64,000 nucleotides of DNA from Gaiella sp038230035. Lineage in GTDB: Bacteria > Actinomycetota > Thermoleophilia > Gaiellales > Gaiellaceae. How positions within the stretch are numbered: the first letter of the stretch is position 1; each line of letters begins with the position of its first letter. Below are positions 24,027 through 32,837 of the stretch, piece after piece. The DNA is taken from the NCBI GenBank assembly GCA_038230035.1, contig JBBRNX010000005.1, positions 1 through 64,000 on the forward strand, read 5' to 3'. The translations under genes and the position numbers were made by a program. The notes beneath the pieces were generated by a model, which saw only the letters and a list, made by a program, of their open reading frames with translations, was not told where the DNA came from and made no database searches.

Positions 24027-25288
24027 CGGCGGCGGGCGAACGGGGTCTCGGCGGGCGCACTGTTGTCAGGAACGGAAGCGGGCGCCTGAATTCGTGAGCG
24101 GGCCAGCACGAGTTGCACGTCGCGGAGCACGCGGGCTCTGAACGCTGCCTCGCAGTAGGAGAGGTAGAAGCGCCAGATGCGGAGGAAGCGGTCGTCGTAG
24201 CCGAGCGCACGGATCTCGTCGACGCGCGACTCGACGTTCTCGCGCCAGATCTTCAGCGTCTCGGCGTAGCCGGGGCCGATCTCCTCCACGTCGGCGATCT
24301 GCAGGCCGGTGTTCGCCGTTGCACGTTCCACTGCCCCGACCGAGGGAATGAGCGAGCCCGGAAAGATGTACTGCTGGATCCAATCGCTGCGGCGGCTGTA
24401 GCGCTCGAACCGCTTGTCCGGGATGGCGATCGTCTGGATGACGGCGATCCCGTCCGGTTCGAGGAAATCGTCGATCGCACGGAAGTACGTCTCGTGCTCG
24501 GCTAGGCCGATCGCCTCCAGCATCTCGATCGACGCCACCTTCGTGAACCGTCCCTCGGTATGCCGGTAGTCCTGCTCGCGGATCTCTACGAGCTCATCAA
24601 GACCGGCCTCGCGCACCCGTTTGCGCGCGAGCGACGCCTGGCTCGGCGAGAGCGTCAGTCCGGTAACGCGGCAGCCGTACTCGCCGGCGGCGTAGATCGC
24701 GAAGCCGCCCCAACCACAGCCGATCTCTAGGACGTGGTCGCCAGAGACGAGCTGCAGCTTCTCGCAGATCCGCCGGTACTTCGCGCGCTGCGCGTCGGCA
24801 AGGCTCATTCCCGGCCGCTCCCAGACTGCGCACGAGTACGTCATCGTCTCGTCGAGCATCAGCTGGAAGAGGTCGTTGCCGAGGTCGTAGTGCGCATGGA
24901 TGTTGTCGCGAGCCGCCGCAGGCGACTGGCGCTGAGCTCGGTGGGGCCGGAGCTCGTGCAGCTTGTGGAGGACGCGGAAGACCGGGTGAGATTCGGCCGC
25001 CTCGAGGTTCACGGACAGCAGTTCGAACAGTGCAACGAGATCGTCGGCATCCCAGTCGCCGTCGACGTATGACTCGCCGAAGCCGATGCGGGTCCGCAGC
25101 GCAAGTTTCTGCCAGAAGGAGTCAGTGCTGTGCACGTCGACCACCGCAGTCGGTCCAAGCCCGTCGCCGAACCGCTTCCCGCGGCCGCCTCCTCGGTAGC
25201 AGGGGTAGCGGATGACGAGCTCGCCGCCGCGGAGGCCTTGGAGCGCCCGGAAACAGATGCGCTGTGCAACAGCCCCCGCAAGCCTCAC
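24023..25288 (-). CDS. cfa: cyclopropane-fatty-acyl-phospholipid synthase family
   Basis: Adds a methyl(ene) group from S-adenosylmethionine across the double bond of membrane phospholipid acyl chains. The 421-residue protein has the N-terminal lipid-binding region, the HAHYDLGNDLF and YSCAVWE motifs, the SAM loop VLEIGCGWGG, the catalytic segment around FTKVASIEMLEAIG, and IFPGSLIPS. The length matches the family. The GTG start overlaps the DUF1365 stop by 4 bases, making it the third gene of a tightly coupled operon (FAD oxidoreductase, DUF1365, this gene). Confidence 0.93.
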   Translation of the reverse strand: MRLAGAVAQRICFRALQGLRGGELVIRYPCYRGGGRGKRFGDGLGPTAVVDVHSTDSFWQKLALRTRIGFGESYVDGDWDADDLVALFELLSVNLEAAESHPVFRVLHKLHELRPHRAQRQSPAAARDNIHAHYDLGNDLFQLMLDETMTYSCAVWERPGMSLADAQRAKYRRICEKLQLVSGDHVLEIGCGWGGFAIYAAGEYGCRVTGLTLSPSQASLARKRVREAGLDELVEIREQDYRHTEGRFTKVASIEMLEAIGLAEHETYFRAIDDFLEPDGIAVIQTIAIPDKRFERYSRRSDWIQQYIFPGSLIPSVGAVERATANTGLQIADVEEIGPGYAETLKIWRENVESRVDEIRALGYDDRFLRIWRFYLSYCEAAFRARVLRDVQLVLARSRIQAPASVPDNSAPAETPFARRR

Positions 25289-26031
25289 GGCTTCACCGAC
25301 CCTTGACCAGCCACGAACGGCGGCTTGTGGAAGAACGGCACGCGCTTGAGCTTGAGCAGCGCAGCGTTCAGGTGGATCAGCGAGATCACCTTCGCCGGCA
25401 TCAGCGGGTAGCGGACGAGCGCGGCGCGTATCGCCGCCGGCGTCAGCTCGACGCGATGCGAGACGAACGTCGCGTGGAACGGGCGCATCCCTTCTTCGTG
25501 CACGTCGATTCGTACAGAGAGCCGTTCACCCGGCTCGGAGAAGAACCACGTGTACCGCTGATCCATCGACATGAACGGCGACACGTGGATCCGCTTGTCG
25601 GTCGCGTACGCGTGCCGGCGTGGGTCGTCGACCTCGTTCGCCGGCGAGAGTAGGTATGGGAGCCGCTCGCCGAAGGTGTTGTTGATCTCGGCGACGATGC
25701 ATGCGAGCTCACCGTCGGCGCGGTAGCACCACCAGAATGAGACGGGGTTGAAGACGTAGCCGAGCACGCGCAGATTCGCCAGGCAGACGATGCGGGCCCC
25801 CTGGCCGAGATCGATGCCGTTCTCGCCCAGGTACGCGCGGATGTCGATGTGGTCCTCGTCGTGCCAGGACGTGACGGCGCGGCGGTTCCAGCCGAAGAAG
25901 CGGAAACGCCGGTCCAGTTCCGGCAGCTCGTCGAGGTCGATGAGCCACTGGTAGACCGGGTAGCGGAAGACGTGGTCGCGCGGCGAGTGCCTGGCGTGCA
26001 TCACGGTTCCCACATACAGCGCGGAATTCAC
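25285..26031 (-). CDS. DUF1365 family protein, lipid modification partner
   Basis: A 248-residue DUF1365 protein. The family's signature strings are present: HARHSPRDHVFRYPVYQWLIDLDEL near the start, FNPVSFWWCYR in the middle, EINNTFGERLPYLL and VSPFMSMDQRYTWFF later. Its biochemical role is not established, but it is regularly encoded between an FAD amine-oxidase-like protein and a cyclopropane synthase, as here. The GTG start overlaps the stop of the FAD protein by 4 bases, and its stop overlaps the start of cfa. Confidence 0.9.
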   Translation of the reverse strand: MNSALYVGTVMHARHSPRDHVFRYPVYQWLIDLDELPELDRRFRFFGWNRRAVTSWHDEDHIDIRAYLGENGIDLGQGARIVCLANLRVLGYVFNPVSFWWCYRADGELACIVAEINNTFGERLPYLLSPANEVDDPRRHAYATDKRIHVSPFMSMDQRYTWFFSEPGERLSVRIDVHEEGMRPFHATFVSHRVELTPAAIRAALVRYPLMPAKVISLIHLNAALLKLKRVPFFHKPPFVAGQGSVKP

Positions 26032-27218
26032 CAGCTCGCTCCAAAGCTCTCGGCGGCCCGGAGGCCGGAGACGAGCCCGTCCTCGTGGAAGCCATTCCCC
26101 TGCCAAGCGCCGCAGAACGCGGTCGCGCGGGGCCCGTTGAGCGTGTGCAACTCGGACTGCGCTGCGATGCTGGTCATCGTCATCTGCGGATGGTCGTAGT
26201 TGATGGTGCGGATGATCTTTGCCGGATCGATCGCAGCCCTCTCGTTGAGCGTGACGCAGTATCGCGCGTCACCGTCAAGACGCTGTAGCCGGTTGAGGAG
26301 GTAGGTCATTGTCGGCTTCGCCAGCTGGTCGCCGCAGGTCTGGAGCCGGACGTTCCACGATGCATGCGCCCCCTCAGCCCGGGGAAGAACACGCGAATCC
26401 GTGTGGAGCACCGTCTCGTTCGGTGTCGTCGCGAACGCAGAGAGCAGGCGCAGCTCCTCGTAGGACGGGTCGGCGAGCAGAGCAAGAGCCTGCGGCGCGT
26501 GGGTTGCGACGACGACGCCGTCGAACGGCCGTACGACGCCGTCGTCCGTTCGCAGCTCGACGCCTACGTCTGTACGACGCACCGATCGGACTGGCGCGCC
26601 AAGCTGGATCGGCATGCCCATCCGTTCGAGCAACGCCCGAACGTAGGTCCGGCTGCCACCGGCAACCGCCCTCCACCGGTGTCGTCGGAAACCGAGCATC
26701 CGGTGATTGGCGAAGAAGTGGATCAGCGTCTCGGCCGGGAACTCGAGCGCCAGCGACGGCGCAGTCGACCACAACGCCGCTGTCATCGGGACGAGGTAGT
26801 GGCGGCGAAACCCCTCGGAGTAGCCGCGTACCTGGACATACTCGGCGAGCGTCAACCCGCGCGCATCGTCAGCCTCGGCCGTGCGGAGGAAGCGGACGAT
26901 CTCGCGCAGTAGCTTCGGCCCGCACGTCCATGGCCGCCGGCTCGACCACTCGAGCCCGCAGGCACACGCGACGGAGAACGACATCTCCGACGGCTGCGTC
27001 GCGACGCCGAGCTCGCGGAACAGGCGTGTCAGCTGCGGATAGTTCGCCGTGTTGTGGACGATGAACCCGGTGTCGAGCTCGAGCGACCCTGCGCTGATCG
27101 TGTTGACGTGGCCGCCGGGACGCTCGTCGGCCTCGAACAGCTCGACCGGGTGCGTGTGTGAAAGCGCATAGGCAGCACCCAGTCCTGCGACTCCCGATCC
27201 CACGACCGCTATCGTCAT
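26028..27218 (-). CDS. FAD-dependent amine-oxidase-like oxidoreductase (lipid operon)
   Basis: A 396-residue flavoprotein with the N-terminal dinucleotide motif AVVGSGVAGLGAAYAL (4-19) and GGHVNTI, the second FAD contact region ending ATHAPQAL, and a C-terminal FAD-contact segment FCGAWQGNGFHEDGLVSG. It matches the NAD(P)/FAD-dependent oxidoreductase that accompanies DUF1365 and cyclopropane synthases in many bacteria; the reaction, probably on an acyl chain, is not settled. The ATG at 27218 begins the Rossmann fold; the frame is open upstream to 28106 but that part is shadow of the desaturase gene. The divergent desaturase starts 76 bases away. Confidence 0.88.
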   Translation of the reverse strand: MTIAVVGSGVAGLGAAYALSHTHPVELFEADERPGGHVNTISAGSLELDTGFIVHNTANYPQLTRLFRELGVATQPSEMSFSVACACGLEWSSRRPWTCGPKLLREIVRFLRTAEADDARGLTLAEYVQVRGYSEGFRRHYLVPMTAALWSTAPSLALEFPAETLIHFFANHRMLGFRRHRWRAVAGGSRTYVRALLERMGMPIQLGAPVRSVRRTDVGVELRTDDGVVRPFDGVVVATHAPQALALLADPSYEELRLLSAFATTPNETVLHTDSRVLPRAEGAHASWNVRLQTCGDQLAKPTMTYLLNRLQRLDGDARYCVTLNERAAIDPAKIIRTINYDHPQMTMTSIAAQSELHTLNGPRATAFCGAWQGNGFHEDGLVSGLRAAESFGASW

Positions 27219-27293
27219 CGAGGCGTATTCGTGACCGCGGGCGATCCGGTTGGCGCTAGAACTCGAAGAACCCGAGACAGAGGAGATCGAGAC

Positions 27294-28238
27294 ATGTCGG
27301 ACGTAGCCTCCAAGGTCGCGATCGGGACAGTACGCGAGCGCACCAGCCTGGTCAGCCAGGTCGTGACGCTGATCGCCGTCGGCGTCCCGCCGCTCGGACT
27401 GCTGTCGGCCATGGGCCTCCTTTGGGGTGTCGCGCTCTCGTGGCTCGACATCGTGCTGTTCCTGGTCCTGTACTCGGCGAGCGCGCTCGGTAACTCGGTC
27501 GGCTTCCACCGCCTGTTCACGCACAAGAGCTTCGAAACGACGAAATGGCTGCGTGCAACGTTCGCGATCCTCGGCTCGTTGGCGATGCAGGGGCCGGTCA
27601 CGCAATGGGTCACCGACCATCGCAAGCACCACGCGCTCTCCGACAAGGACGGTGACCCGCATTCGCCGCATGCCGGTCACGGCGACGGCGTGCTCGGCGC
27701 GGTCAAGGGCTTCGCGCACGCCCACGTCGGCTGGCTTTTCACGCTGAAAGGGATGGAGCGCGGCTGGCAGTACGGCCGTGACCTCTACGAGGACAAGCTG
27801 ATCCGCAGGATCGACCGCCTCTATCTGCTCTGGGTCGTCGTCACCTTCGGGCTTCCGTTCCTCGTCGGCTACCTGGTCGGCGGCTTCCGCTGGCAGCTCG
27901 GTGTTCAGGCGCTGGTTTGGGGCGGGCTCGTGCGGGTCTTCGCCTACCAGCACGCGACGTTCAGCGTCAACTCGATCTGCCATATGTTCGGCCAGCGCGC
28001 CTACCGCTCGCGCGACGAGAGCCGCAACAACTGGATCGTGGCGATGCTGACGATGGGCGAGGGCTGGCACAACAACCATCACGCCTTCCCGAGCTCCGCG
28101 CGACACGGCCTCGGCCGGCTACAGATCGACGCGTCGTGGTGGACGATCAAGCTGCTCGAGAAGCTCGGACTCGCCTGGAACGTGCGACTGCCCGACCGCG
28201 ATCAGCTCGAGCGGCGCAAGCTCGTCGCCGAAGTCTGA
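27294..28238 (+). CDS. acyl-CoA delta-9 desaturase, membrane type
   Basis: Introduces a double bond into acyl chains using a di-iron centre and O2. The 314-residue protein has the three histidine boxes of the stearoyl-CoA desaturase group, HRLFTH, HRKHH and HNNHH, among four hydrophobic helices (two pairs, near residues 25-70 and 175-225). The ATG at 27294 has a purine-rich AGGAGATCGAGAC sequence before it. It is divergent from the FAD oxidoreductase/DUF1365/cfa operon, and its product (an unsaturated acyl chain) is the substrate the operon's cyclopropane synthase would need. Confidence 0.92.
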   Translation: MSDVASKVAIGTVRERTSLVSQVVTLIAVGVPPLGLLSAMGLLWGVALSWLDIVLFLVLYSASALGNSVGFHRLFTHKSFETTKWLRATFAILGSLAMQGPVTQWVTDHRKHHALSDKDGDPHSPHAGHGDGVLGAVKGFAHAHVGWLFTLKGMERGWQYGRDLYEDKLIRRIDRLYLLWVVVTFGLPFLVGYLVGGFRWQLGVQALVWGGLVRVFAYQHATFSVNSICHMFGQRAYRSRDESRNNWIVAMLTMGEGWHNNHHAFPSSARHGLGRLQIDASWWTIKLLEKLGLAWNVRLPDRDQLERRKLVAEV

Positions 28239-28891
28239 AACCGCTCCAGCCCGACACCGACCTGATCGACCCAGCGTTGCCAGCGCGGCAGCCTGACGAG
28301 ACGACCCGACCTGGCACGAACCGCGCAGCCATGTAGGCCGCCGGGGATCAGCGTGTACGTCCCCTCGACACCGAGAGCCTGCGCACGATCGAACCCGGCG
28401 CGAGAGCTGCTCGGTTTCACCCCCGGCACCCCCGGTAGGTAGCGATCCCAGGAGCCGTGGACGACATCGAGGCGCTTCCCGCTGAGCCCGTCGAGCGGGA
28501 GGCGGGACGGAATCCACGGCGCCAGACCGAGCACGCCGGCCGCGGCCTCGTGACCGGCAACGCCGATCGAGACCGCTCCGCCCATCGAGAAGCCGACGAG
28601 CAACGCGCTGGCCGGGCTCTCTGCCGGGACAAGGTCGAGCGCCGCGGCAGCGTCCTCCATGCAACCGTCGAGCTCCTTCCAGGTCTTGAGCCGGTAGCGC
28701 ACTTCGACGAAGCAGATCCCCGGGAAGCGCGGCGCAAGCTCCGTCGCGAGCAGCTCGCTCGTGGCGCTCCAGGTGCCGGCGATGCGCTTCGCCGTGCCGC
28801 CGTTGACAAGGATCGCCCACAACGGCGCGCCCTCGTTGCGGATGCGCGCCTCGGCCCCGCTCGCGAGCGGGGCCACACGTGCGGTTGTCAC
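28202..28891 (-). CDS. alpha/beta hydrolase
   Basis: A 229-residue hydrolase with the nucleophile elbow GFSMGG (Ser near residue 98), an earlier oxyanion-type strand WAILVNGG, and a late His in LIPGGLHGC. An Asp in VVHGSWDRY is the likely third catalytic residue. Substrate unknown. The GTG start overlaps the stop of the SGNH hydrolase gene by 4 bases, so the two hydrolases form an operon. Its 3' end overlaps the convergent desaturase gene by 37 bases. Confidence 0.8.
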   Translation of the reverse strand: MTTARVAPLASGAEARIRNEGAPLWAILVNGGTAKRIAGTWSATSELLATELAPRFPGICFVEVRYRLKTWKELDGCMEDAAAALDLVPAESPASALLVGFSMGGAVSIGVAGHEAAAGVLGLAPWIPSRLPLDGLSGKRLDVVHGSWDRYLPGVPGVKPSSSRAGFDRAQALGVEGTYTLIPGGLHGCAVRARSGRLVRLPRWQRWVDQVGVGLERFQTSATSLRRSS

Positions 28892-29499
28892 TGGCCGATC
28901 CCGGCCGAGTGACACGACCGTAATGCGGCAACGACCGCCTCGGCACGGGCGACGTATCCGTCCGGACTGCCGTGGATGCCGTCGGCCGCGAGCCACTCGG
29001 GGTGCTTGTCGATCATTGCCGACCATTCGACCAGACGCAGGTTCCGGTTCCGCGCCGCGGCCGCTCGCAGGACGTCGTTGAACGCATCGTAGGCGTCACC
29101 GTCACGGTGGATCGTCGCCCAGACGACGCACCGGTGGGATCCTGCCAGGCGCAGTGCCTCTGCAACGTCGCTGCGGAACGCACCGACCGCTGACAACGGG
29201 TCGTTCGTGCCGAGGCTGATCACGACGTACGGCGCAAGTGTCGAGCCCGCGCGCCGCAGACGGTCGATCCCTGTTGCGGCATCGCGACCGACTACATCGT
29301 CGGTAGTGAACGTCCGGTGCCGAAGTGCGCTGCGGAGCGCGGGCTCGGTGCCGAGATTCAGCGAGTCTCCGACCAGCGAGACGGCGCTCCCGGGAAGGAC
29401 CGGCGATCGATTCGCCGGTTGCCGGTCGCGAACGACGAGCACCAGGGCGACGAGAGCGGCTAGACCGAGGGCGACTATGAGGAGCGATCGTCTTCGCAT
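28888..29499 (-). CDS. SGNH/GDSL-type hydrolase, membrane anchored
   Basis: A 203-residue esterase-like protein with an N-terminal membrane segment (about 5-23, uncleaved or signal). The SGNH blocks are visible: VGDSLN (Ser nucleophile), SLGTNDPL (Asn), and DGIHGSPDGY (catalytic Asp and His). Similar domains are found attached to or beside acyltransferases that modify surface glycans, but there is no such partner here; its partner is the alpha/beta hydrolase gene it overlaps. Confidence 0.85.
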   Translation of the reverse strand: MRRRSLLIVALGLAALVALVLVVRDRQPANRSPVLPGSAVSLVGDSLNLGTEPALRSALRHRTFTTDDVVGRDAATGIDRLRRAGSTLAPYVVISLGTNDPLSAVGAFRSDVAEALRLAGSHRCVVWATIHRDGDAYDAFNDVLRAAAARNRNLRLVEWSAMIDKHPEWLAADGIHGSPDGYVARAEAVVAALRSCHSAGIGQ

Positions 29500-29536
29500 C
29501 GGCAGGCGACGTGGAGCTCAGGGCGAATCGGTGGAC

Positions 29537-30370
29537 ATGGATCTCGCTCATGCGATCGATCGCTATCTCGCAAGCCCTGGTCTCTCCGAGTCTACCCGGC
29601 GCTCCTACGGCTTCGACCTGCGTGATTTCGCTCGCTGGCTGGACGCGCGTGGCCTCGGTCTCGAGGAGATCGACACGCGCGCGCTCGCGGGATACACGGC
29701 CGATCTGGGTCGCGACCGGCGACGCCTCGCTCCGACGACGATCGCGCGCCGCCTCGCGTCGGTACGGTCGTTCCTGCGCTTCACACTCGGTTCCGGCCGC
29801 GTGCCCAATGCGCCGTTTGCGCCGCGCAAGCCGCGCCGACTGCCGGATGCGCCGAAGGTCGACGAGGTCGAGGCTCTCATCGAGGCATTGGTGGGCGACG
29901 AGCCACTCGCGGTGCGAAACCGCGCGCTCGTCGAGCTCGTCTACTCGTGCGGCCTGCGCAGTGCGGAGGCGGTTGCGCTCGACCTGGCAGACGTCGACTT
30001 CGAGCAGGAGGCGCTTCACGTTCGCGGGAAGGGTGGGAAGGAGCGCGTCGTGCCGCTCGGGGAGGTCGCGGCGCTCGCCGTGGCGGCGTATGTGCGCGAC
30101 ACCCGCCCGGCGCTCGCGCGAGAGGCTTGTGACGCGCTCTTCCTTTCGGCGCGAGGGCGCCGGCTCGACACCAGCACATTGCGTCGCCTCGTTCCGAACC
30201 CGCATCGCCTGCGCCACTCGTACGCCACCCACCTGCTCGAAGGCGGAGCGGACCTCCGCACGATCCAGGAGCTACTCGGCCACTCGTCCCTCTCGACGAC
30301 CCAGATCTACAGCCACGTCGACGCCCGCCGGCTGCGGAAGGTGTACGACCACGCGCATCCGCGCTCCTAG
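29537..30370 (+). CDS. tyrosine recombinase XerC/XerD family (first of pair)
   Basis: A 277-residue site-specific recombinase expected to act at the chromosome dimer resolution site. After a SAM-like N-terminal domain (ARRLASVRSFLRF) come the catalytic residues in order: Arg in SCGLRSAE, Lys in GKGGKERVVPL, His and Arg in HRLRHSYATH, His in LLGHSSLST and Tyr in QIYSHV. The ATG at 29537 or GTG at 29531 are both possible. A second Xer gene starts 54 bases downstream. No transposon or phage genes are near, so chromosomal Xer function is more likely than integrase. Confidence 0.9.
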   Translation: MDLAHAIDRYLASPGLSESTRRSYGFDLRDFARWLDARGLGLEEIDTRALAGYTADLGRDRRRLAPTTIARRLASVRSFLRFTLGSGRVPNAPFAPRKPRRLPDAPKVDEVEALIEALVGDEPLAVRNRALVELVYSCGLRSAEAVALDLADVDFEQEALHVRGKGGKERVVPLGEVAALAVAAYVRDTRPALAREACDALFLSARGRRLDTSTLRRLVPNPHRLRHSYATHLLEGGADLRTIQELLGHSSLSTTQIYSHVDARRLRKVYDHAHPRS

Positions 30371-30424
30371 GAAGTCGAGCGCCGCGCAGGAGCGACGCGC
30401 GGACCGCCGAATCGTTCCTGGCCG

Positions 30425-31342
30425 ATGAGCGACCTTCCCACCACGACGACGAGACGAGTCCCCGAGATCGATCGCGACGTCGAGAGCTTCCTCTTGCTGC
30501 TCGGCGCGCAGCGTTCACCGAGAACGGTCGATGCCTACCGCCGTGACCTCGCTGACCTCGCCGGCTTCCGCGGCGGTACGGTCGGCGCTGCCTCGGTCGA
30601 GGATCTGGAGAAGTGGGTCGCCCAGATGCGCGCCAACGGCCTCGCGGCTTCGACCATCGCGCGCCGCCTCGCGGCCACGCGGTCGTACTACCGCCACGCG
30701 ATGCTGACCGGCTCACGCGCCGACAACCCGGCGGCCGAGATCGTGCTCCCGCGCCGCCAGAGGAAGCTGCCGCGGACGCTCTCGGCCGGAGAAGTCGAGC
30801 GCCTGATCGAAGCCGCCAACGACAGCACACCGCGGGGGATGCGCGATCGTGCTCTCGTCGAACTCCTCTACGGCGCCGGCCTTCGTGTGTCGGAGGCAGT
30901 TGGGCTCGCAAAGACGGGGGTCGACCTCGACGCGCGCACCGTCCGTGTCCTCGGCAAGGGGAGCAAGGAGCGGATCGTCCCGCTCGGGCGGCCCGGCGTC
31001 GAGACCGTCCGGCGCTATCTCGCGCTCGGCCGGCCACATCTCGATTGCCGCCACCGCCCTGATCTGTTCCTGAACGCCCGCGGCGGAGCGCTCACGCGGG
31101 CCGGCGCATTCCTGATCCTGCGGAAGCTGGCCGACCGCGCGGGACTCGAGCCCGGGCGCGTCCACCCGCATCTCCTCCGGCACTCCTTCGCGACACACCT
31201 CCTCGAGGGCGGAGCCGACCTACGCAGCGTGCAGGAGATGCTCGGCCACGCCGACCTTTCGACGACCGAGCTCTACACCAATGTCTCGGATAAGCGCCGC
31301 CGGGAGACCTACTTCGACGCGCACCCGCACGCGCGACGCTAG
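30425..31342 (+). CDS. xerD: tyrosine recombinase XerD-like (second of pair)
   Basis: A 305-residue Xer recombinase. The N-terminal core-binding domain has the TVDAYRRDLADL pattern; the catalytic domain has GAGLRVSEAVGL (Arg), GKGSKERIVPL (Lys), HLLRHSFATHLLEGGADLRSVQ (His, Arg), LGHADLSTTELY (His, Tyr). It is closer to the standard XerD pattern than the gene before it. The pair lies head to tail and could be co-transcribed. Its stop overlaps the convergent purK by 4 bases. Confidence 0.92.
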   Translation: MSDLPTTTTRRVPEIDRDVESFLLLLGAQRSPRTVDAYRRDLADLAGFRGGTVGAASVEDLEKWVAQMRANGLAASTIARRLAATRSYYRHAMLTGSRADNPAAEIVLPRRQRKLPRTLSAGEVERLIEAANDSTPRGMRDRALVELLYGAGLRVSEAVGLAKTGVDLDARTVRVLGKGSKERIVPLGRPGVETVRRYLALGRPHLDCRHRPDLFLNARGGALTRAGAFLILRKLADRAGLEPGRVHPHLLRHSFATHLLEGGADLRSVQEMLGHADLSTTELYTNVSDKRRRETYFDAHPHARR

Positions 31343-32346
31343 ATCGCCGCGAGCCGTACCGCTTCGGCGATCGTCTCCTCGGACGCGCCGACGAACGTGA
31401 CGTGTCCGACCTTCCGCCCCGGGCGCGGCTCCTTGCCGTAGAGGTGAACGCGAGCAGCCGGCAGCGCGAGCAGCTCCTCTAGCCGCGGCAGCGTGCCCAC
31501 GAGATTGACCATCGCGCACGCGCCCACCGCCGACGTCGACCCGAGCGGCCACCCGAGGATCGCCCGCAGGTGATTCTCGAACTGGCTCGTGACCGAGCCT
31601 TCGATTGTCCAGTGGCCGCTGTTGTGGACGCGCGGTGCGAACTCGTTCGCGAGCAACGCGCCGTCGATCTCGAACAACTCGAGCGCGAGCACGCCGACGT
31701 AGTCGAGCTCCTCCAGCAGCCGGCGTGCGTACTCCTGCGCCACATCGTCGTCGGCACCCTCGGCTGGAACGCGAGACAGCCGGAGAACCCCGTGGCGGTG
31801 CACGTTCTCCACGAGCGGGTAGAACGCAACTGCGCCGTCGGGACCCCGCACTGCGATCAGCGACAACTCACGCCCGAACGGCACGAGCTCCTCGGCCAAC
31901 TCATCCTGGCCCAACGACTCGTCAACCTGCACGATGCGCTGGCCCTTCCCGTCGTAGCCGAGCCGCCGGCTCTTGATGATCGCCGGCACTCCGGTGTCGG
32001 CGAGAGAGCCGAATCGTGCCGTCGGGATGCCGAGCCGCCGGAAGAGCTCCTTCTCGCGCAGTCGATCCTGACCCTCCTCCAGCGCACGCGCGCCTGGAAG
32101 CGCGCCTACCCGACGCGCAGCCGCAACAGCCACGTTCTCGAACTCGTACGTGACCACAGCCGCCCCGTCAGCTAGCCGGTCGAGCAGCGCCTCGTCGTCG
32201 TAGGCGCCGACGAGAAGCTCGCCGACCTCGCCCGCGCAAGCCTCAGGCGACGGATCGAGAAACCGGAACTCGAGGCCGAGCGGGATACCGGCGAGCGCGA
32301 GCATCCGCCCTAGCTGGCCGCCCCCAAGACAGCCCACGGTCGTCAC
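31339..32346 (-). CDS. purK: 5-(carboxyamino)imidazole ribonucleotide synthase
   Basis: ATP-grasp enzyme that makes N5-CAIR from AIR, bicarbonate and ATP in purine synthesis. The 335-residue protein has the N-terminal VGCLGGGQLGRML motif, the ATP-grasp strand IIKSRRLGYDGKGQ, and the metal-binding EFAPRVHNSGHWTIE segment. It is slightly shorter than the common 360-380. It overlaps purE by 4 bases (ATGA) and is the last gene of an operon starting with citrate synthase. Confidence 0.95.
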   Translation of the reverse strand: MTTVGCLGGGQLGRMLALAGIPLGLEFRFLDPSPEACAGEVGELLVGAYDDEALLDRLADGAAVVTYEFENVAVAAARRVGALPGARALEEGQDRLREKELFRRLGIPTARFGSLADTGVPAIIKSRRLGYDGKGQRIVQVDESLGQDELAEELVPFGRELSLIAVRGPDGAVAFYPLVENVHRHGVLRLSRVPAEGADDDVAQEYARRLLEELDYVGVLALELFEIDGALLANEFAPRVHNSGHWTIEGSVTSQFENHLRAILGWPLGSTSAVGACAMVNLVGTLPRLEELLALPAARVHLYGKEPRPGRKVGHVTFVGASEETIAEAVRLAAI

Positions 32347-32837
32347 GGAGACGGGTCGGGCGAGTCGAGCACCGCCTGCGTCTGCTCGGCCCGGAACCGC
32401 CGCAACCGCTCACGCAACTCGGTGTCCCCCCGTGCGAGGATCGCTGCCGCGAGCAGCGCCGCGTTGACAGCACCGGCGCGACCAATTGCGAGCGTCCCGA
32501 CGGGAACGCCTGCCGGCATCTGCACGATCGAGAGCAGCGAATCCATCCCCTTCAGCGTCTTCGACTCCACCGGCACGCCGAGCACGGGCAGCGCGGTCTT
32601 CGCCGCGGTCATCCCGGGAAGATGAGCCGAGCCGCCTGCACCGGCGACGATCACCTGCAACCCGCGCTCCTCGGCCGTCCCCGCGTACTCGAACAGCAGA
32701 TCCGGCGTGCGATGGGCCGAAACGACCTTCTTCTCGTACTCCACACCGAGCGCGTCGAGCGTCTCGGCCGCGTGGCGCATCGTCTCCCAATCCGAGCGGG
32801 AGCCCATGATCAGGCCGACGACCGGCGCAGCGCTCAA
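32343..32837 (-). CDS. purE: 5-(carboxyamino)imidazole ribonucleotide mutase
   Basis: Moves the carboxylate of N5-CAIR to form CAIR. The 164-residue protein has the class I PurE motifs MGSRSDWETM, SAHRTP with the catalytic His, AGAGGSAHLPGM and KTALPVLGVPV. Length fits. It overlaps both purK downstream and the HEAT-repeat gene upstream by 4 bases each. Confidence 0.96.
   Translation of the reverse strand: MSAAPVVGLIMGSRSDWETMRHAAETLDALGVEYEKKVVSAHRTPDLLFEYAGTAEERGLQVIVAGAGGSAHLPGMTAAKTALPVLGVPVESKTLKGMDSLLSIVQMPAGVPVGTLAIGRAGAVNAALLAAAILARGDTELRERLRRFRAEQTQAVLDSPDPSP

Noticed and set aside
27219..28106. Upstream extension of the FAD oxidoreductase frame
   Set aside because: It lies fully opposite the desaturase gene; the dinucleotide fold starts at 27218.
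29537..31342. Xer pair as integrases of a mobile element
   Set aside because: No att-like direct repeats, tRNA target, excisionase or phage genes are near; surrounding genes are housekeeping.
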